A DNA stretch of 64,000 nucleotides, from positions 67,637 through 131,636 of the forward strand of contig JAEZGN010000005.1 in the NCBI GenBank assembly GCA_023437305.1, in the 5' to 3' direction. The notes beneath the pieces were generated by a model. That model ran no database searches, was not told the origin of the DNA, and worked only from the letters and a program-made list of their open reading frames with translations. This DNA comes from Bacteroidota bacterium. Its GTDB lineage: Bacteria; Bacteroidota; Bacteroidia; Bacteroidales; Dysgonomonadaceae. Both the position numbers and the translations under genes were made by a program. Positions 35,300 through 44,410 of this stretch are shown here, in pieces. Position 1 is the first letter of the stretch; the number at the start of each line of letters is the position of its first letter.

Positions 35300-36664
35300 C
35301 TATTCTATTGCATATGTATATTTTCCTTTCAGTTTTTGTATCTGCCACATATAAATTATAACAGCTAGTATCGTTGACGCGACATCAGCTAAGGGTATTG
35401 AAATCCATACCCCATCCAATTGAAAAAAAAAGGGTAAGATAAACAATAACGGTACTAGAAAAAGAAATTGTCGTGTTAGACTTAGTATAATTGCTTTAGA
35501 TGGCATTCCTATAGATTGAAAAAAGTTGGAAATAACCATTTGTAATCCACTAAGAGGTAAAACAATGGTTATAATTCTTAGGGCTTTAGAAGCTTTACCT
35601 GCTAGTACAGGAGTCGGATTAAATGGGCTGACTGCAATATCCGAGAAGAAAAAACCACCAATCAAGCCGAGAAATCCAATGCTTACACCGGCTTTTATTG
35701 CTTGATTTACTGTAGATATTACGCGTTCTATTTTTTTTGCACCATAATTATATCCAATTATAGGTTGCATTCCTTGTGTTAGTCCTACAATGATAAGTAT
35801 AATAACTAGATTTAATCTATTCGCTATAGCATATGCTTCTATAGCGATACTGTCTCCATAAGTGCTTAATCGGTTATTAATGAAAAAGACAACAATAGAA
35901 GCCGCTACCTGCATGAGAAATGGAGAAAATCCAATACTCATAATAGCCCATACATTTTTTTTATCAAGATTTAACTTGTCGCTGTGTAATCTTAATGTGC
36001 TATTTCTATCAAGAAAATGAATTATAAAAATAATAAAGGATATAAATGCTGCTATTGAAGTGGCAATGGCAGCACCTCTCATACCCCATTCGAATATAAA
36101 AATAAAAATAGGGGCAAGTATGATATTTAGAATAACACCTAACAGCATAATATACATTGCTTTTTGGGGATACCCAGAAGCACGCATCACACTACTCAAT
36201 ACGAAACCTAAATTAAGGAAGATACTACACGGTAGATAAAAGATTAAAAACTCGTGTGCAAAGTGATAAGTGTCTTTTGTTGCTCCGATTATATGCAATA
36301 GTGGGTCGATAAATATATAAGCCAGAAGAACAAAGAATCCGGTTAGTAGTATAGTCAAAACAAAAGCGTTGCCTAATACTCTATCCACCTTATCTATGCT
36401 GCCTTCTCCCATATAGATAGCAACACGCGTGGCAGCACCTATACCAACGAATGCGCCCAATGCTGTAAAGAATGTCATTATAGGAAAAACGAGCCCTAGC
36501 CCACCTATAGCATGATCACCTAAATTAGGTCCATGTCCGATATAGATACTATCTACAATATTGTAGATAGCAACAACTAAGGAACCTACAATTGCCGAAA
36601 TGGAATATTCCCACAGTAGTCTTGTCGTTTGTTCAGATTCTAATCTATTTAATATAGATCCCAT
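35300..36664 (-). CDS. MATE-family efflux transporter
   Basis: 454 aa, 12 predicted membrane helices in two homologous halves, as in the MATE (multidrug and toxin extrusion) family. Typical segments are ISAIVGSLVVAIYNIVDSIY, then GHGPNLGDHAIGGLGLVFPI, and in the second half ANRLNLVIILIIVGLTQGMQ followed by PIIGYNYGAK. It is the first gene of the synthase operon and has the operon promoter 90-120 bp upstream. It is therefore a good candidate to flip or export the glycosylated product across the inner membrane, coupled to Na+ or H+. A general drug-efflux role cannot be excluded. Confidence 0.92.
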   Translation of the reverse strand: MGSILNRLESEQTTRLLWEYSISAIVGSLVVAIYNIVDSIYIGHGPNLGDHAIGGLGLVFPIMTFFTALGAFVGIGAATRVAIYMGEGSIDKVDRVLGNAFVLTILLTGFFVLLAYIFIDPLLHIIGATKDTYHFAHEFLIFYLPCSIFLNLGFVLSSVMRASGYPQKAMYIMLLGVILNIILAPIFIFIFEWGMRGAAIATSIAAFISFIIFIIHFLDRNSTLRLHSDKLNLDKKNVWAIMSIGFSPFLMQVAASIVVFFINNRLSTYGDSIAIEAYAIANRLNLVIILIIVGLTQGMQPIIGYNYGAKKIERVISTVNQAIKAGVSIGFLGLIGGFFFSDIAVSPFNPTPVLAGKASKALRIITIVLPLSGLQMVISNFFQSIGMPSKAIILSLTRQFLFLVPLLFILPFFFQLDGVWISIPLADVASTILAVIIYMWQIQKLKGKYTYAIE

Positions 36665-36753
36665 TCTTTTATCTAATTACTAACTGTTTTCTAGGCAAAA
36701 CTTTAGTAACGTAAAGACAATGTTAAAAATATGATATTTATAGTCTCAGACCG

Positions 36754-36785
36754 CAAACTTATATAAATAAACGTTATAAAACAAA
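36754..36785 (-). promoter_or_regulatory. Operon promoter for MATE-synthase-glycosyltransferase cluster
   Basis: On the minus strand TTTG (36785-36782) and TAAGTTTG (36761-36754) are separated by 20 nt, matching the Bacteroidota sigma-ABfr consensus TTTG-N19/20-TAnnTTTG. Transcription would begin near 36748, leaving a leader of about 85 nt before the MATE start at 36664. The gaps between the nine genes downstream are short or negative (57 bp at most), so this promoter could serve them all. Confidence 0.55.
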
Positions 36786-36919
36786 TAAAATAACTGCTGG
36801 ACAAATAATAAAGAGTTTATAATTATGAATAAAATGGAATATATGAGATTTCTTATTGCTTGAAAGACAATGCAGATTGAAGAATTTTATTTTTGTATGA
36901 CAAAAAAACATTAAAAACA

Positions 36920-36958
36920 GCCTTCTCTCCAATACAAATAGATCATATGAGAGAAGGC
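36920..36958 (-). terminator. Rho-independent terminator of CoA-disulfide reductase gene
   Basis: Inverted repeat GCCTTCTCT/AGAGAAGGC with a 21-nt loop. On the minus strand it is followed by GTTTTTAATG. It lies 38 bp after the stop of the 36996-39452 gene. Confidence 0.65.
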
Positions 36959-36995
36959 AAATAGAAGTTCGTCAGATTTATCTAAAAGTGTTTAA

Positions 36996-39452
36996 TTAAA
37001 TAAATAGATTTACATTTGCATTTTCGGCTCTGTCCAAATAAGCAGCTACACCACCAATGGTAATATCATCTATTAATTCTTCTTTCTTTATACCCATTAC
37101 ATCCATCGACATAGAACATGCAATGAATTCTACTCCGTTATCTAAAGCCTGCTGCATAAGACTTTCAAGACTATCTACATTTTTATTTTTCATGATACTA
37201 CGCATCATTTTACTGCCTATGCCCCCCATATTCATTTGAGACAGGCCTAGTTTTTTGCTGCTAGATGGCAACATCATACCAAACATTTTTCCCATAAAGT
37301 CTTTTGTTACAGCAGGCTTTTTCTCCTTTTTTATTACATTCAATCCCCAGAATGTAAAGAATATACTTACTTTCTTCCCTGTCGCTGCAGCACCATTAGC
37401 TATAACAAACGAAGCCAGAGCTCTATCCAAATCGTCACTAAATACTATAAGTGTTTTATTATCTCTAGCGATAGCTGATGTGGTGCAAGAAGCATCTTCT
37501 TTTGCTATCTTTTCTACAGTCGCAGTTATTACTCCACCCGAGTTATTCATACTTACTAGTTTTGCGCCAACCATACGACACCAGCCATTTAAATCTTCAC
37601 CAAAAGCCTGATCTGTAACGCTGATTTCGAGGCGGTCGCCTAGATTTATATCATCGTAATTTTTCTTCAATTGCATGATCGGGCCAGGACACTGTAATCC
37701 ACAAGCATCTATTTTGATTGTTTTAATCGTTGCACTTTCTTTATTTTCCATCTCTCCATCATCTTTAATAAGCGTATCACAAAGACTTGCGTTCGTTGTA
37801 TTATCAGCAATAGCACAAGAATAGGTTCGATATCCTCCCGAAAGATTATAAACGTCGGTATAACCATACTGCATGAGTATCCGAGAGGCAATATATCCAC
37901 GTAATCCAACAGCACAATAAACTATAATCTTTTTATTTTTAGGTATTTCATTTAGACGCATTCTGATCTCATCCACAGGTATATTAATTGCTCCTTCGAT
38001 ATGTCCAAATTCATATTCTTCTTTTGTACGAGAATCTATGATCATGGTCTCTGTCTTATCTACAGTTGGGATGTCGCGCCATTGGATAATATTTATTTTC
38101 CCTTTTAATATATTCTCTGCTACAAATCCTGCCATATTTACTGGGTCTTTGGCCGACGAGTATGGAGGAGCATAAGCATGTTCTATCTCCTGAAGATCAT
38201 AAATTGTTCCTCCTTTTTTTATAACCTGAGCAAATAGGTCAATACGTTTATCAACACCATCATAACCTACAACTTGAGCTCCCAACAATTTGCCATCTTT
38301 AGGAGAAAAAATTATTTTAATAGATAATGGTAATGCCTCAGGATAGTAGCCTGCATGTGAGCTTCCGTGTGTATATGATGATATATGCTCTATATTCTCT
38401 CTGTTTAGTAATTTTGAAGAAGTTCCTGTTGCTGCGACTGTCAGATCAAAAACCTTAGCAATAGAAGTTCCTATAGTACCGTTATATTTATACCTATTGC
38501 CTTCTAAAATATTATCGGCTACTATACGAGCTTGTTTATTTGCAGGGCCAGCTAGTGGAACTAAGGTGTGTTTATCGATAATTGGATTAAACACTTCTGT
38601 GGCATCGCCTAGTGCATATACACTACTATCTGATGTCTGCATATAATCATCAACCTTGATGCCGCCCATAGAGCCAAGTTCCAAGCCTGCTTCTTTAGCT
38701 AGTTTTACTTCGGGACGGACTCCGATGCTAAGTATAATCATATCCGCAATAACTTTTGCACCACTTTCCAATACCACGCTTATTCCATCCTCGATTGAGT
38801 CGAACCGTGCAACTCCTTCCTCAAGCAAAAGAGATACATTTTTCTGAATAAGATGTCGGTGTACTATAGAGGCCATAGAAAAGTCGATTGGAGCCATTAC
38901 CTGATTACTCTTTTCAATCAGAGTAATATCTAATCCTGCATCATGTAGATTTTCTACCATTTCCAATCCTATAAACCCTCCACCTACAACTACAGCCCTT
39001 TTAGGCTTGTGTTGGTTTATATAGCCTTTAATTTTATCCATGTCAGGCACATTCCTTAATGAGAAAATACGATGATCGTCTATGCCCGGCATCGATGGCC
39101 TAATTGGTTCTGCTCCTGTAGATATAATAAGTTTGTCATAACTTTCTGTATAATTTCTATTGGCTGCAATATCATGAACCTTTATAGTTTTATTTATAAG
39201 GTCAATGCTCGTTACTTCCGATTTCACACGGATATCTATATTGAAACGGTTGATGAAACCATCTACTGTTTGTACAAATAACCTGTCACGTTCACTAATC
39301 GTCCCGCCAATATAATAAGGAAGTCCACAATTGGCATACGATACATACTCTCCTCTTTCGAAGAGTATAATCTGAGCTTTTTCGTCCATTCTTCTCAGTC
39401 GTGCAGCTGCTGTTGCTCCTCCTGCTACACCTCCAACTATAAGTATTTTCAT
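36996..39452 (-). CDS. CoA-disulfide reductase with fused rhodanese, TusA and DsrE domains
   Basis: 818-aa cytosolic sulfur-handling flavoprotein. Residues 1 to about 445 are a pyridine-nucleotide-disulfide reductase: FAD motif ILIVGGVAGGATAAARLRR, single active Cys42 in SYANCGLPYYIGG, second Rossmann in RAVVVGGGFIGLEMVENL. A rhodanese domain (about 455-545) carries Cys near 512 in VYCAVGLRGY. A TusA/SirA domain (about 578-650) carries Cys in DACGLQCPGPIMQLKK. The C-terminus (about 660-818) is DsrE/DsrF-like (ACSMSMDVMGIKKEEL). This quadruple fusion should reduce CoA-persulfide or polysulfide and relay sulfane sulfur. It follows a MarR-family gene by 46 bp, so the MarR protein is the likely regulator. 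Confidence 0.92.
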   Translation of the reverse strand: MKILIVGGVAGGATAAARLRRMDEKAQIILFERGEYVSYANCGLPYYIGGTISERDRLFVQTVDGFINRFNIDIRVKSEVTSIDLINKTIKVHDIAANRNYTESYDKLIISTGAEPIRPSMPGIDDHRIFSLRNVPDMDKIKGYINQHKPKRAVVVGGGFIGLEMVENLHDAGLDITLIEKSNQVMAPIDFSMASIVHRHLIQKNVSLLLEEGVARFDSIEDGISVVLESGAKVIADMIILSIGVRPEVKLAKEAGLELGSMGGIKVDDYMQTSDSSVYALGDATEVFNPIIDKHTLVPLAGPANKQARIVADNILEGNRYKYNGTIGTSIAKVFDLTVAATGTSSKLLNRENIEHISSYTHGSSHAGYYPEALPLSIKIIFSPKDGKLLGAQVVGYDGVDKRIDLFAQVIKKGGTIYDLQEIEHAYAPPYSSAKDPVNMAGFVAENILKGKINIIQWRDIPTVDKTETMIIDSRTKEEYEFGHIEGAINIPVDEIRMRLNEIPKNKKIIVYCAVGLRGYIASRILMQYGYTDVYNLSGGYRTYSCAIADNTTNASLCDTLIKDDGEMENKESATIKTIKIDACGLQCPGPIMQLKKNYDDINLGDRLEISVTDQAFGEDLNGWCRMVGAKLVSMNNSGGVITATVEKIAKEDASCTTSAIARDNKTLIVFSDDLDRALASFVIANGAAATGKKVSIFFTFWGLNVIKKEKKPAVTKDFMGKMFGMMLPSSSKKLGLSQMNMGGIGSKMMRSIMKNKNVDSLESLMQQALDNGVEFIACSMSMDVMGIKKEELIDDITIGGVAAYLDRAENANVNLFI

Positions 39453-39498
39453 AATTTATATTATAAATATTTGTTACTAGCAATTATGTAATTAAAAA

Positions 39499-39858
39499 TT
39501 ATTCTGATATTTCTACCAGTTCTTTTATCAATGCAGATAAATTAATTTCATGTTTCATCATTTCTTTTATTTTTCTTTTACCTTCTTCTGTCAAGGAAAA
39601 GATCATCTGCCTTTTATCTACTGATCCCATTTCTCGCAATATATACCCTTTTGTTTCTACGGTATTTATTATACGTGATACCCTGGAGTTAGACAACCCT
39701 ACAAATTCGCAAAGCTCATTTGCTGTTCTAGGTCTTTCGTCCTTCATACAACATAAAACCATACCTTCATTAATGGTTATGTTATTCTTCTCTGCAAATT
39801 CTTTTTCGAAAGTATAAAGAGACTTATATATATTTTTTAGCTTACAAATTGACTCCAT
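39499..39858 (-). CDS. MarR-family transcriptional regulator
   Basis: 119 aa. Winged helix-turn-helix: helices from FAEKNNITINEGMVLCCMKD, recognition region TANELCEFVGLSNSRVSRII (about 60-79), wing KGYILREMGSVDKRQMIFSL with the conserved D-K-R (about 99-102). It is slightly shorter than typical MarR proteins (about 140). It lies directly upstream of the CoA-disulfide reductase fusion on the same strand, which suggests control of that gene, perhaps by reactive sulfur or oxidants; the ligand is inferred from context only. There is a Cys pair (LCCMKD) near residue 36-37 that could be redox-sensing. Confidence 0.85.
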   Translation of the reverse strand: MESICKLKNIYKSLYTFEKEFAEKNNITINEGMVLCCMKDERPRTANELCEFVGLSNSRVSRIINTVETKGYILREMGSVDKRQMIFSLTEEGKRKIKEMMKHEINLSALIKELVEISE

Positions 39859-39962
39859 TTAATTATTTGCTATTGGAAAATATTCACAAAGAAAAATAAT
39901 ATTTCTCGATTAACAAAATATACATGAATAATATTCTGAAACTTTAGGTGAACATAAAACAT

Positions 39963-40004
39963 AAAGCAGGGTAAGTGTTTTATATACAAACCCTACCCTG
40001 CTTT
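39963..40004 (-). terminator. Terminator of VIT/VWA gene
   Basis: Inverted repeat AAAGCAGGGTA/TACCCTGCTTT with a 20-nt loop, 29 bp after the stop codon at 40033. T-runs flank both sides, so it may act in both directions. Confidence 0.6.
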
Positions 40005-40032
40005 TTGTAAATATTTACTTGAATGAATTTGT

Positions 40033-43000
40033 TTACTTTATTGTGAATGTCAATACAGTATTGCGTTTATCTTCATTTTCGTTATAGTCGTTCCAGTTTC
40101 CACTACGTAGCTGAACAACTTTGCGAGTAAGAGATTCATTCTTACGTCCCCAATTACGATATATATCAATATAAGCTTTTGCTTTCGAAGCTGTTTGAGT
40201 TCCGCTATCACTATAATAATCGAGTGCTATGGAATATTTTCCTTTAGGAGCATGTTTCAAAATATACATCTCAGGTCCATAACCATCTGTTACATCCATT
40301 GACAACTTTCCTCCAATTTTTGTGTTTTTATTTCCATAATAGCATTTTTCTCCTGTTGGTTCAATTACATGCAAATCAATATCCGTATTATTTATATTCC
40401 AACTTACGATTACCACAACGTCAGCATCATTAAGATCATCTATATCTTCATTTGAAAGTTCGTCTGACACTATCTCCTTTAGATGAGAGATGAAAGCTTT
40501 TGTATTTGAAGGCAATTTGTACTTAGATGCATCAGATAATTCATTTAGATATTTCAGACACTTCAAAGCCGAAATAGATTCAAAATCTCCATAATCGCTA
40601 TCCCAATCCGATTGAAGGCAGATATAATAGTAGACTAACGACATCTCTATATGCCCACTTTTAGCCAATGCTTCTGCTGCTGTCAGATAAGCGAGAGCTT
40701 CGCCTTCTCGCCAATCTATAATACGGCGCATCATATAATATGCATGATCTCCCATATTCCAGTCTATGGCGCACATAGCCACATCACGTATAGTTTGTAT
40801 ATCCGATGCATTACGCTCCACAACACTACTCAGTAATTTTAATGCATCGGCTTTACTGTAGGAAGAACCTCTCTTTTTTGCTAAATCATACAAATTATCA
40901 AAGCGCACATCATCATCCGCCAATAATTCTAGTTCTTCACTGGTTTGTTGATTAGATAGGAATGATTTGAATTTCTGAGGTTTAAGATTGATCGTAAAGA
41001 TATCATCTGATAAATTATCGATATAAATATTAAATTCTTTCGAACAGTCAAATTTTAAATCGCTATTCTCTAATTGTTTTAGCCAGTTCTTAAAAGTGTT
41101 CTTGTCATGATTAAGTAATGAAACATTTTCTGACCCTTCCAGCTGTTTTACAATTTCATTAACCAAGTTTTCGTCAACATAGTATTTAGCATCGTTATCG
41201 TCTATTCCATAGCGCTCATAATCATATTCACTTTCTAGCATAAGGAATGATGTATATTGTCCCGGTACTCTATAATAAGTAGAGTAATTAATGGCTGCTT
41301 CTTCTGCTTGATAGCCATAACTCTCAAGATAAGAAGAGGCTATTTGGCCGTATATACGAGAAGCTAACAGTGAATTTATTTTTTCTACCGCTGTATAGCT
41401 AATTCTCTTTTTCTCTATTCCGTTGTCAACATCAATGTAAATATTGCCTGAGGGGATATCACGCCCTGTGAAAATTAATTTTTGCCCATTGTACAATTGG
41501 GTTGGCTGCCCTGATATTAAGAAATCACGGCTACCCTCTACCTCTATATTTACAATACTCCAAGGGCGGTATCTGAATGATTTTGCTGTAAGTATAGCTT
41601 CTTCTTCTCCTGTTACGGTAAAAGCAAAACCTCCCGAGGTTTTACTCAGATAATTGAGAATAGAAGAATTAGTACCTGACAACCCTGTTTTGTATGTATG
41701 AATCTTATCACCATCATTAATTAATGACTTCAGCTTATGCATGTTTGTTTCACCCCAGTTACAGTCTGCGTCACTCATTACGAAAATATGCTTTGGTTTC
41801 TTTTCTTTTTTTAGCCATGAGGGATTGGATGCTTCTTTTAACGCCAAATTTAGGTCTGTTGCCCCTTCGAGTGCTAAGGTATTAGCATACTCTAGCAAAC
41901 GAGACATGTTATAATAATTATTACTCTGGAAATAGGGTGCATACCACCGTGTTTCTATATTGAAGGTTAAAACCGCAAAACGTTTGATAATATCTCTATT
42001 ATTACTTAATATTTCGTTAATCAGTTTCAACCATACGTTAAACTTATCGGGATTGGAACTAATAGATACATCTAACATAAAAATGGCATCAGTGGGCAGA
42101 TCATCTTGCAACACTTCAGGTAAATCAACCCGATAATTAGCGGCAAAATAAGGTATATCAAGCTCTTCGTTGTTCCCTTCCTGCTGTACCAGCATCACAG
42201 GTTGTACATTGTTATATCTAAAGATAAATTCTTTTGATTCGGGATTGATGAAAGAATAACGTATACGAGATCTATTTACTTCAGTCGGAGACGACAGAAT
42301 TAATATATTTGATTCGAAATCCGGTGATTTTTGCATTACAATATCCACTTTCAATTCTTTTTCAACCTCAGGCAAGGACATAATATATTCTCTAAAATCT
42401 AACGCTTCTGTCATATTAAGGTCGTACCCGATAACAATCCTATGCAAAGTATTATTTGATAAGGGAAATACTCTACAACTAAACATATCTGCCCCACCCC
42501 ATTCCATTAACGCCGGATCTACGTTGGCCGATACTGTTTGTTCGTAAGCTTTAGCAGCTTTTTGTTTTGATGCAATACGTGCTTCTTTTACTCGCGTCCA
42601 TTCTCTTTCGTTCCGATCTTCTACACCTTGATAAGCTAGATCGAAATCCTCGAGAGTATATTTATTGTACGGTATTTTTTGTGATGTTTTCTTATCTTTT
42701 TGGTCTTCATCCAGATATTCTGTTTCGCCGAAAGCAAAATAATATGGAGTCGCTTCTGTAGGTAATTTAAGCTTGAAAGTACCTTCGAGCCCTGAACCTT
42801 TATTATTATAGAAAAAACAATCCATCAACACTCTCACCCTGAATCCATCTATTTGAACAGCCATCTGAACAGCCTCTAATGGAATAAAATCGTTTTCTCC
42901 TACTTGTAGGCGGATCGAATTATCTTTCATTCCAGACCGTTTCCATGTAGTTGTAGGTTTCTTTTTGTCTATAGAAGCTCTAGACATTGCGATTCCGCGT

Positions 43001-43389
43001 ACCATTCCGGAAAGTGCTTGCACAGAGCCCGTCACTACAGACTTCTGAATTGTACTATATCCCGTGACTACTACTTCTGACAACATTTTCTCATCTTCTT
43101 CCAATATTATATTATATACAGACGTTGACGTAATAGGAATTTCTTTTGGTTTATATCCAATATAATTTATTACAAGTATTTTATGTTTGGAGTTATCAAT
43201 ATCCAGATTGAAACTCCCTTTTACATCAGTAAGTACACCCAAGTTTGAACCTTTTACACTTACCATTACACCGATAAGGACTTCACCGCTTTTGTCAGTT
43301 ATTGTACCTGTTATCCTTCTATTGGCTTGCGCTATCAAAACTGAACTAGAAACGCCCAATAATAAAATCAACAAGAGTAAATTCTTCAT
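40033..43389 (-). CDS. Secreted CarboxypepD_reg-VIT-VWA-DUF2135 protein
   Basis: 1118 aa from the ATG at 43389 (a start 69 bp upstream lacks a signal sequence). The signal peptide is MKNLLLLILLLGVSSSVLIAQ. A CarboxypepD_reg-like beta-sandwich follows (about 25-105, ITGTITDKSGEVLIGVMVSV) and ends in the TonB-plug-like SEVVVTGYSTIQ. A VIT-type region lies about 145-330. The von Willebrand A domain (about 435-600) has a complete MIDAS-like D-x-S-x-S in FMLDVSISSNPDK and VMSDADCNWG downstream. A long helical segment precedes a C-terminal DUF2135-like domain (about 990-1090; NNTDIDLHVIEPTGEKCYYG). The role is unknown; metal-dependent adhesion at the cell surface or periplasm is likely. Single gene, monocistronic. 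Confidence 0.82.
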   Translation of the reverse strand: MKNLLLLILLLGVSSSVLIAQANRRITGTITDKSGEVLIGVMVSVKGSNLGVLTDVKGSFNLDIDNSKHKILVINYIGYKPKEIPITSTSVYNIILEEDEKMLSEVVVTGYSTIQKSVVTGSVQALSGMVRGIAMSRASIDKKKPTTTWKRSGMKDNSIRLQVGENDFIPLEAVQMAVQIDGFRVRVLMDCFFYNNKGSGLEGTFKLKLPTEATPYYFAFGETEYLDEDQKDKKTSQKIPYNKYTLEDFDLAYQGVEDRNEREWTRVKEARIASKQKAAKAYEQTVSANVDPALMEWGGADMFSCRVFPLSNNTLHRIVIGYDLNMTEALDFREYIMSLPEVEKELKVDIVMQKSPDFESNILILSSPTEVNRSRIRYSFINPESKEFIFRYNNVQPVMLVQQEGNNEELDIPYFAANYRVDLPEVLQDDLPTDAIFMLDVSISSNPDKFNVWLKLINEILSNNRDIIKRFAVLTFNIETRWYAPYFQSNNYYNMSRLLEYANTLALEGATDLNLALKEASNPSWLKKEKKPKHIFVMSDADCNWGETNMHKLKSLINDGDKIHTYKTGLSGTNSSILNYLSKTSGGFAFTVTGEEEAILTAKSFRYRPWSIVNIEVEGSRDFLISGQPTQLYNGQKLIFTGRDIPSGNIYIDVDNGIEKKRISYTAVEKINSLLASRIYGQIASSYLESYGYQAEEAAINYSTYYRVPGQYTSFLMLESEYDYERYGIDDNDAKYYVDENLVNEIVKQLEGSENVSLLNHDKNTFKNWLKQLENSDLKFDCSKEFNIYIDNLSDDIFTINLKPQKFKSFLSNQQTSEELELLADDDVRFDNLYDLAKKRGSSYSKADALKLLSSVVERNASDIQTIRDVAMCAIDWNMGDHAYYMMRRIIDWREGEALAYLTAAEALAKSGHIEMSLVYYYICLQSDWDSDYGDFESISALKCLKYLNELSDASKYKLPSNTKAFISHLKEIVSDELSNEDIDDLNDADVVVIVSWNINNTDIDLHVIEPTGEKCYYGNKNTKIGGKLSMDVTDGYGPEMYILKHAPKGKYSIALDYYSDSGTQTASKAKAYIDIYRNWGRKNESLTRKVVQLRSGNWNDYNENEDKRNTVLTFTIK

Positions 43390-43701
43390 AATATATGATT
43401 TATAGTTTATTTCAAATCTGTTTTCTTCTGAGACAAACTTGAAATACAATACCCCCAAAGTATATCAAAAAAATAAATTTATAATCAAAAGTTGTATTTT
43501 CTAAATTTAATTATTCATCTTTATATCATCTAATTACACAATTATGTATTTTTTTAATGTTAAAATATCAAAAACATGTAACCTTTTTTTATATTTAGCG
43601 ACATATATAATAAATGCTTCGAGAAACAATTTCATGAAACGTTATACGACGGTAATTCTGTATGGCAGTAGGTTCTTCAAATATAATAAACAACAGCGAA
43701 C
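43390..43701. other. Divergent intergenic region
   Basis: 312-bp AT-rich gap between the VIT/VWA gene (minus) and the ABC exporter (plus). The sequence TATATTTA near 43590-43600 is one base off the -7 box and may serve the exporter operon. I see no gene or strong palindrome. Confidence 0.4.
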
Positions 43702-44397
43702 GTGATAAAAATAAATAGTTTAAACAAAACTTATTGGGGAAAATCACCTTTACATGTATTGAAAGGGATTAATATGGAAGTGGAAAAAGGTGAGCTAGTC
43801 TCTATAATGGGAGCCTCGGGCTCAGGAAAATCCACCTTACTTAATATTCTGGGTATTTTGGATACATATGATACCGGCGAATATTATTTGGACAATGTCC
43901 TTATCAAAAATTTGAGCGAAACCCAAGCAGCCGAGTTAAGAAATAAGAAGATTGGCTTTATATTTCAGTCTTTTAACCTGATTACATTTAAAAATGCTGT
44001 GGAAAACGTAGCACTACCTCTATATTATCAAGGGGTTTCTCGAAAAAAGCGTAATAGCATAGCTATGGAATATCTGGATAAGATGGGAATTGCCACACAT
44101 GCAAACCATATGCCTAATGAACTCTCCGGAGGACAAAAACAACGTGTAGCAATTGCTCGGGCTCTAATAGCTCAACCTCAGATAATACTGGCTGATGAGC
44201 CCACAGGTGCTTTGGATAGCAAGACTTCGAGAGATGTGATGCAATTACTCCGACAGATTAATAATGACGATGGCATAACCATGCTTATTGTAACCCATGA
44301 GCAGTCTGTGGCTGATGCTACAGATCGTGTTATTAATATAAAGGACGGAATAATAGGTTCGATAGAAGTAAATGGTAATCCAGTAATAGCAATGTAA
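43702..44397 (+). CDS. ABC transporter ATP-binding protein (MacB/LolD-type)
   Basis: 231 aa, starting at GTG (43702), which gives the family-typical N-terminus MIKINSLNKTYW; no better ATG is in frame upstream. Walker A is IMGASGSGKSTLLNIL (about 34-49), the Q-loop is in FIFQSFNL, the signature is LSGGQKQRVAIARAL (about 138-152), Walker B is IILADEPTGALDS and the H-loop is IVTHEQS. The closing segment IGSIEVNGNPVIAM is usual in the MacB-like subgroup. It energises the exporter made with the two permeases, adaptor and channel that follow (gaps 13, 15, 37 and 24 bp), so all five genes should form one operon. Confidence 0.93.
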   Translation: MIKINSLNKTYWGKSPLHVLKGINMEVEKGELVSIMGASGSGKSTLLNILGILDTYDTGEYYLDNVLIKNLSETQAAELRNKKIGFIFQSFNLITFKNAVENVALPLYYQGVSRKKRNSIAMEYLDKMGIATHANHMPNELSGGQKQRVAIARALIAQPQIILADEPTGALDSKTSRDVMQLLRQINNDDGITMLIVTHEQSVADATDRVINIKDGIIGSIEVNGNPVIAM

Positions 44398-44410
44398 ATC
44401 CTGATTACTT

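Larger units (their letters stand above)
36665..36995. other. Intergenic region holding operon promoter and upstream terminator
   Basis: 331-bp AT-rich gap between two minus-strand genes. It holds the MATE operon promoter (36754-36785) and the terminator of the CoA-disulfide-reductase gene (36920-36958). I see no other gene or repeat. Confidence 0.6.

Noticed and set aside
35244..35348. Longer N-terminus of the synthase starting at 35348
   Set aside because: The extra 35 residues overlap the end of the MATE gene and look non-homologous (Lys/Arg/Asn-rich), whereas the ATG at 35243 starts the conserved barrel.
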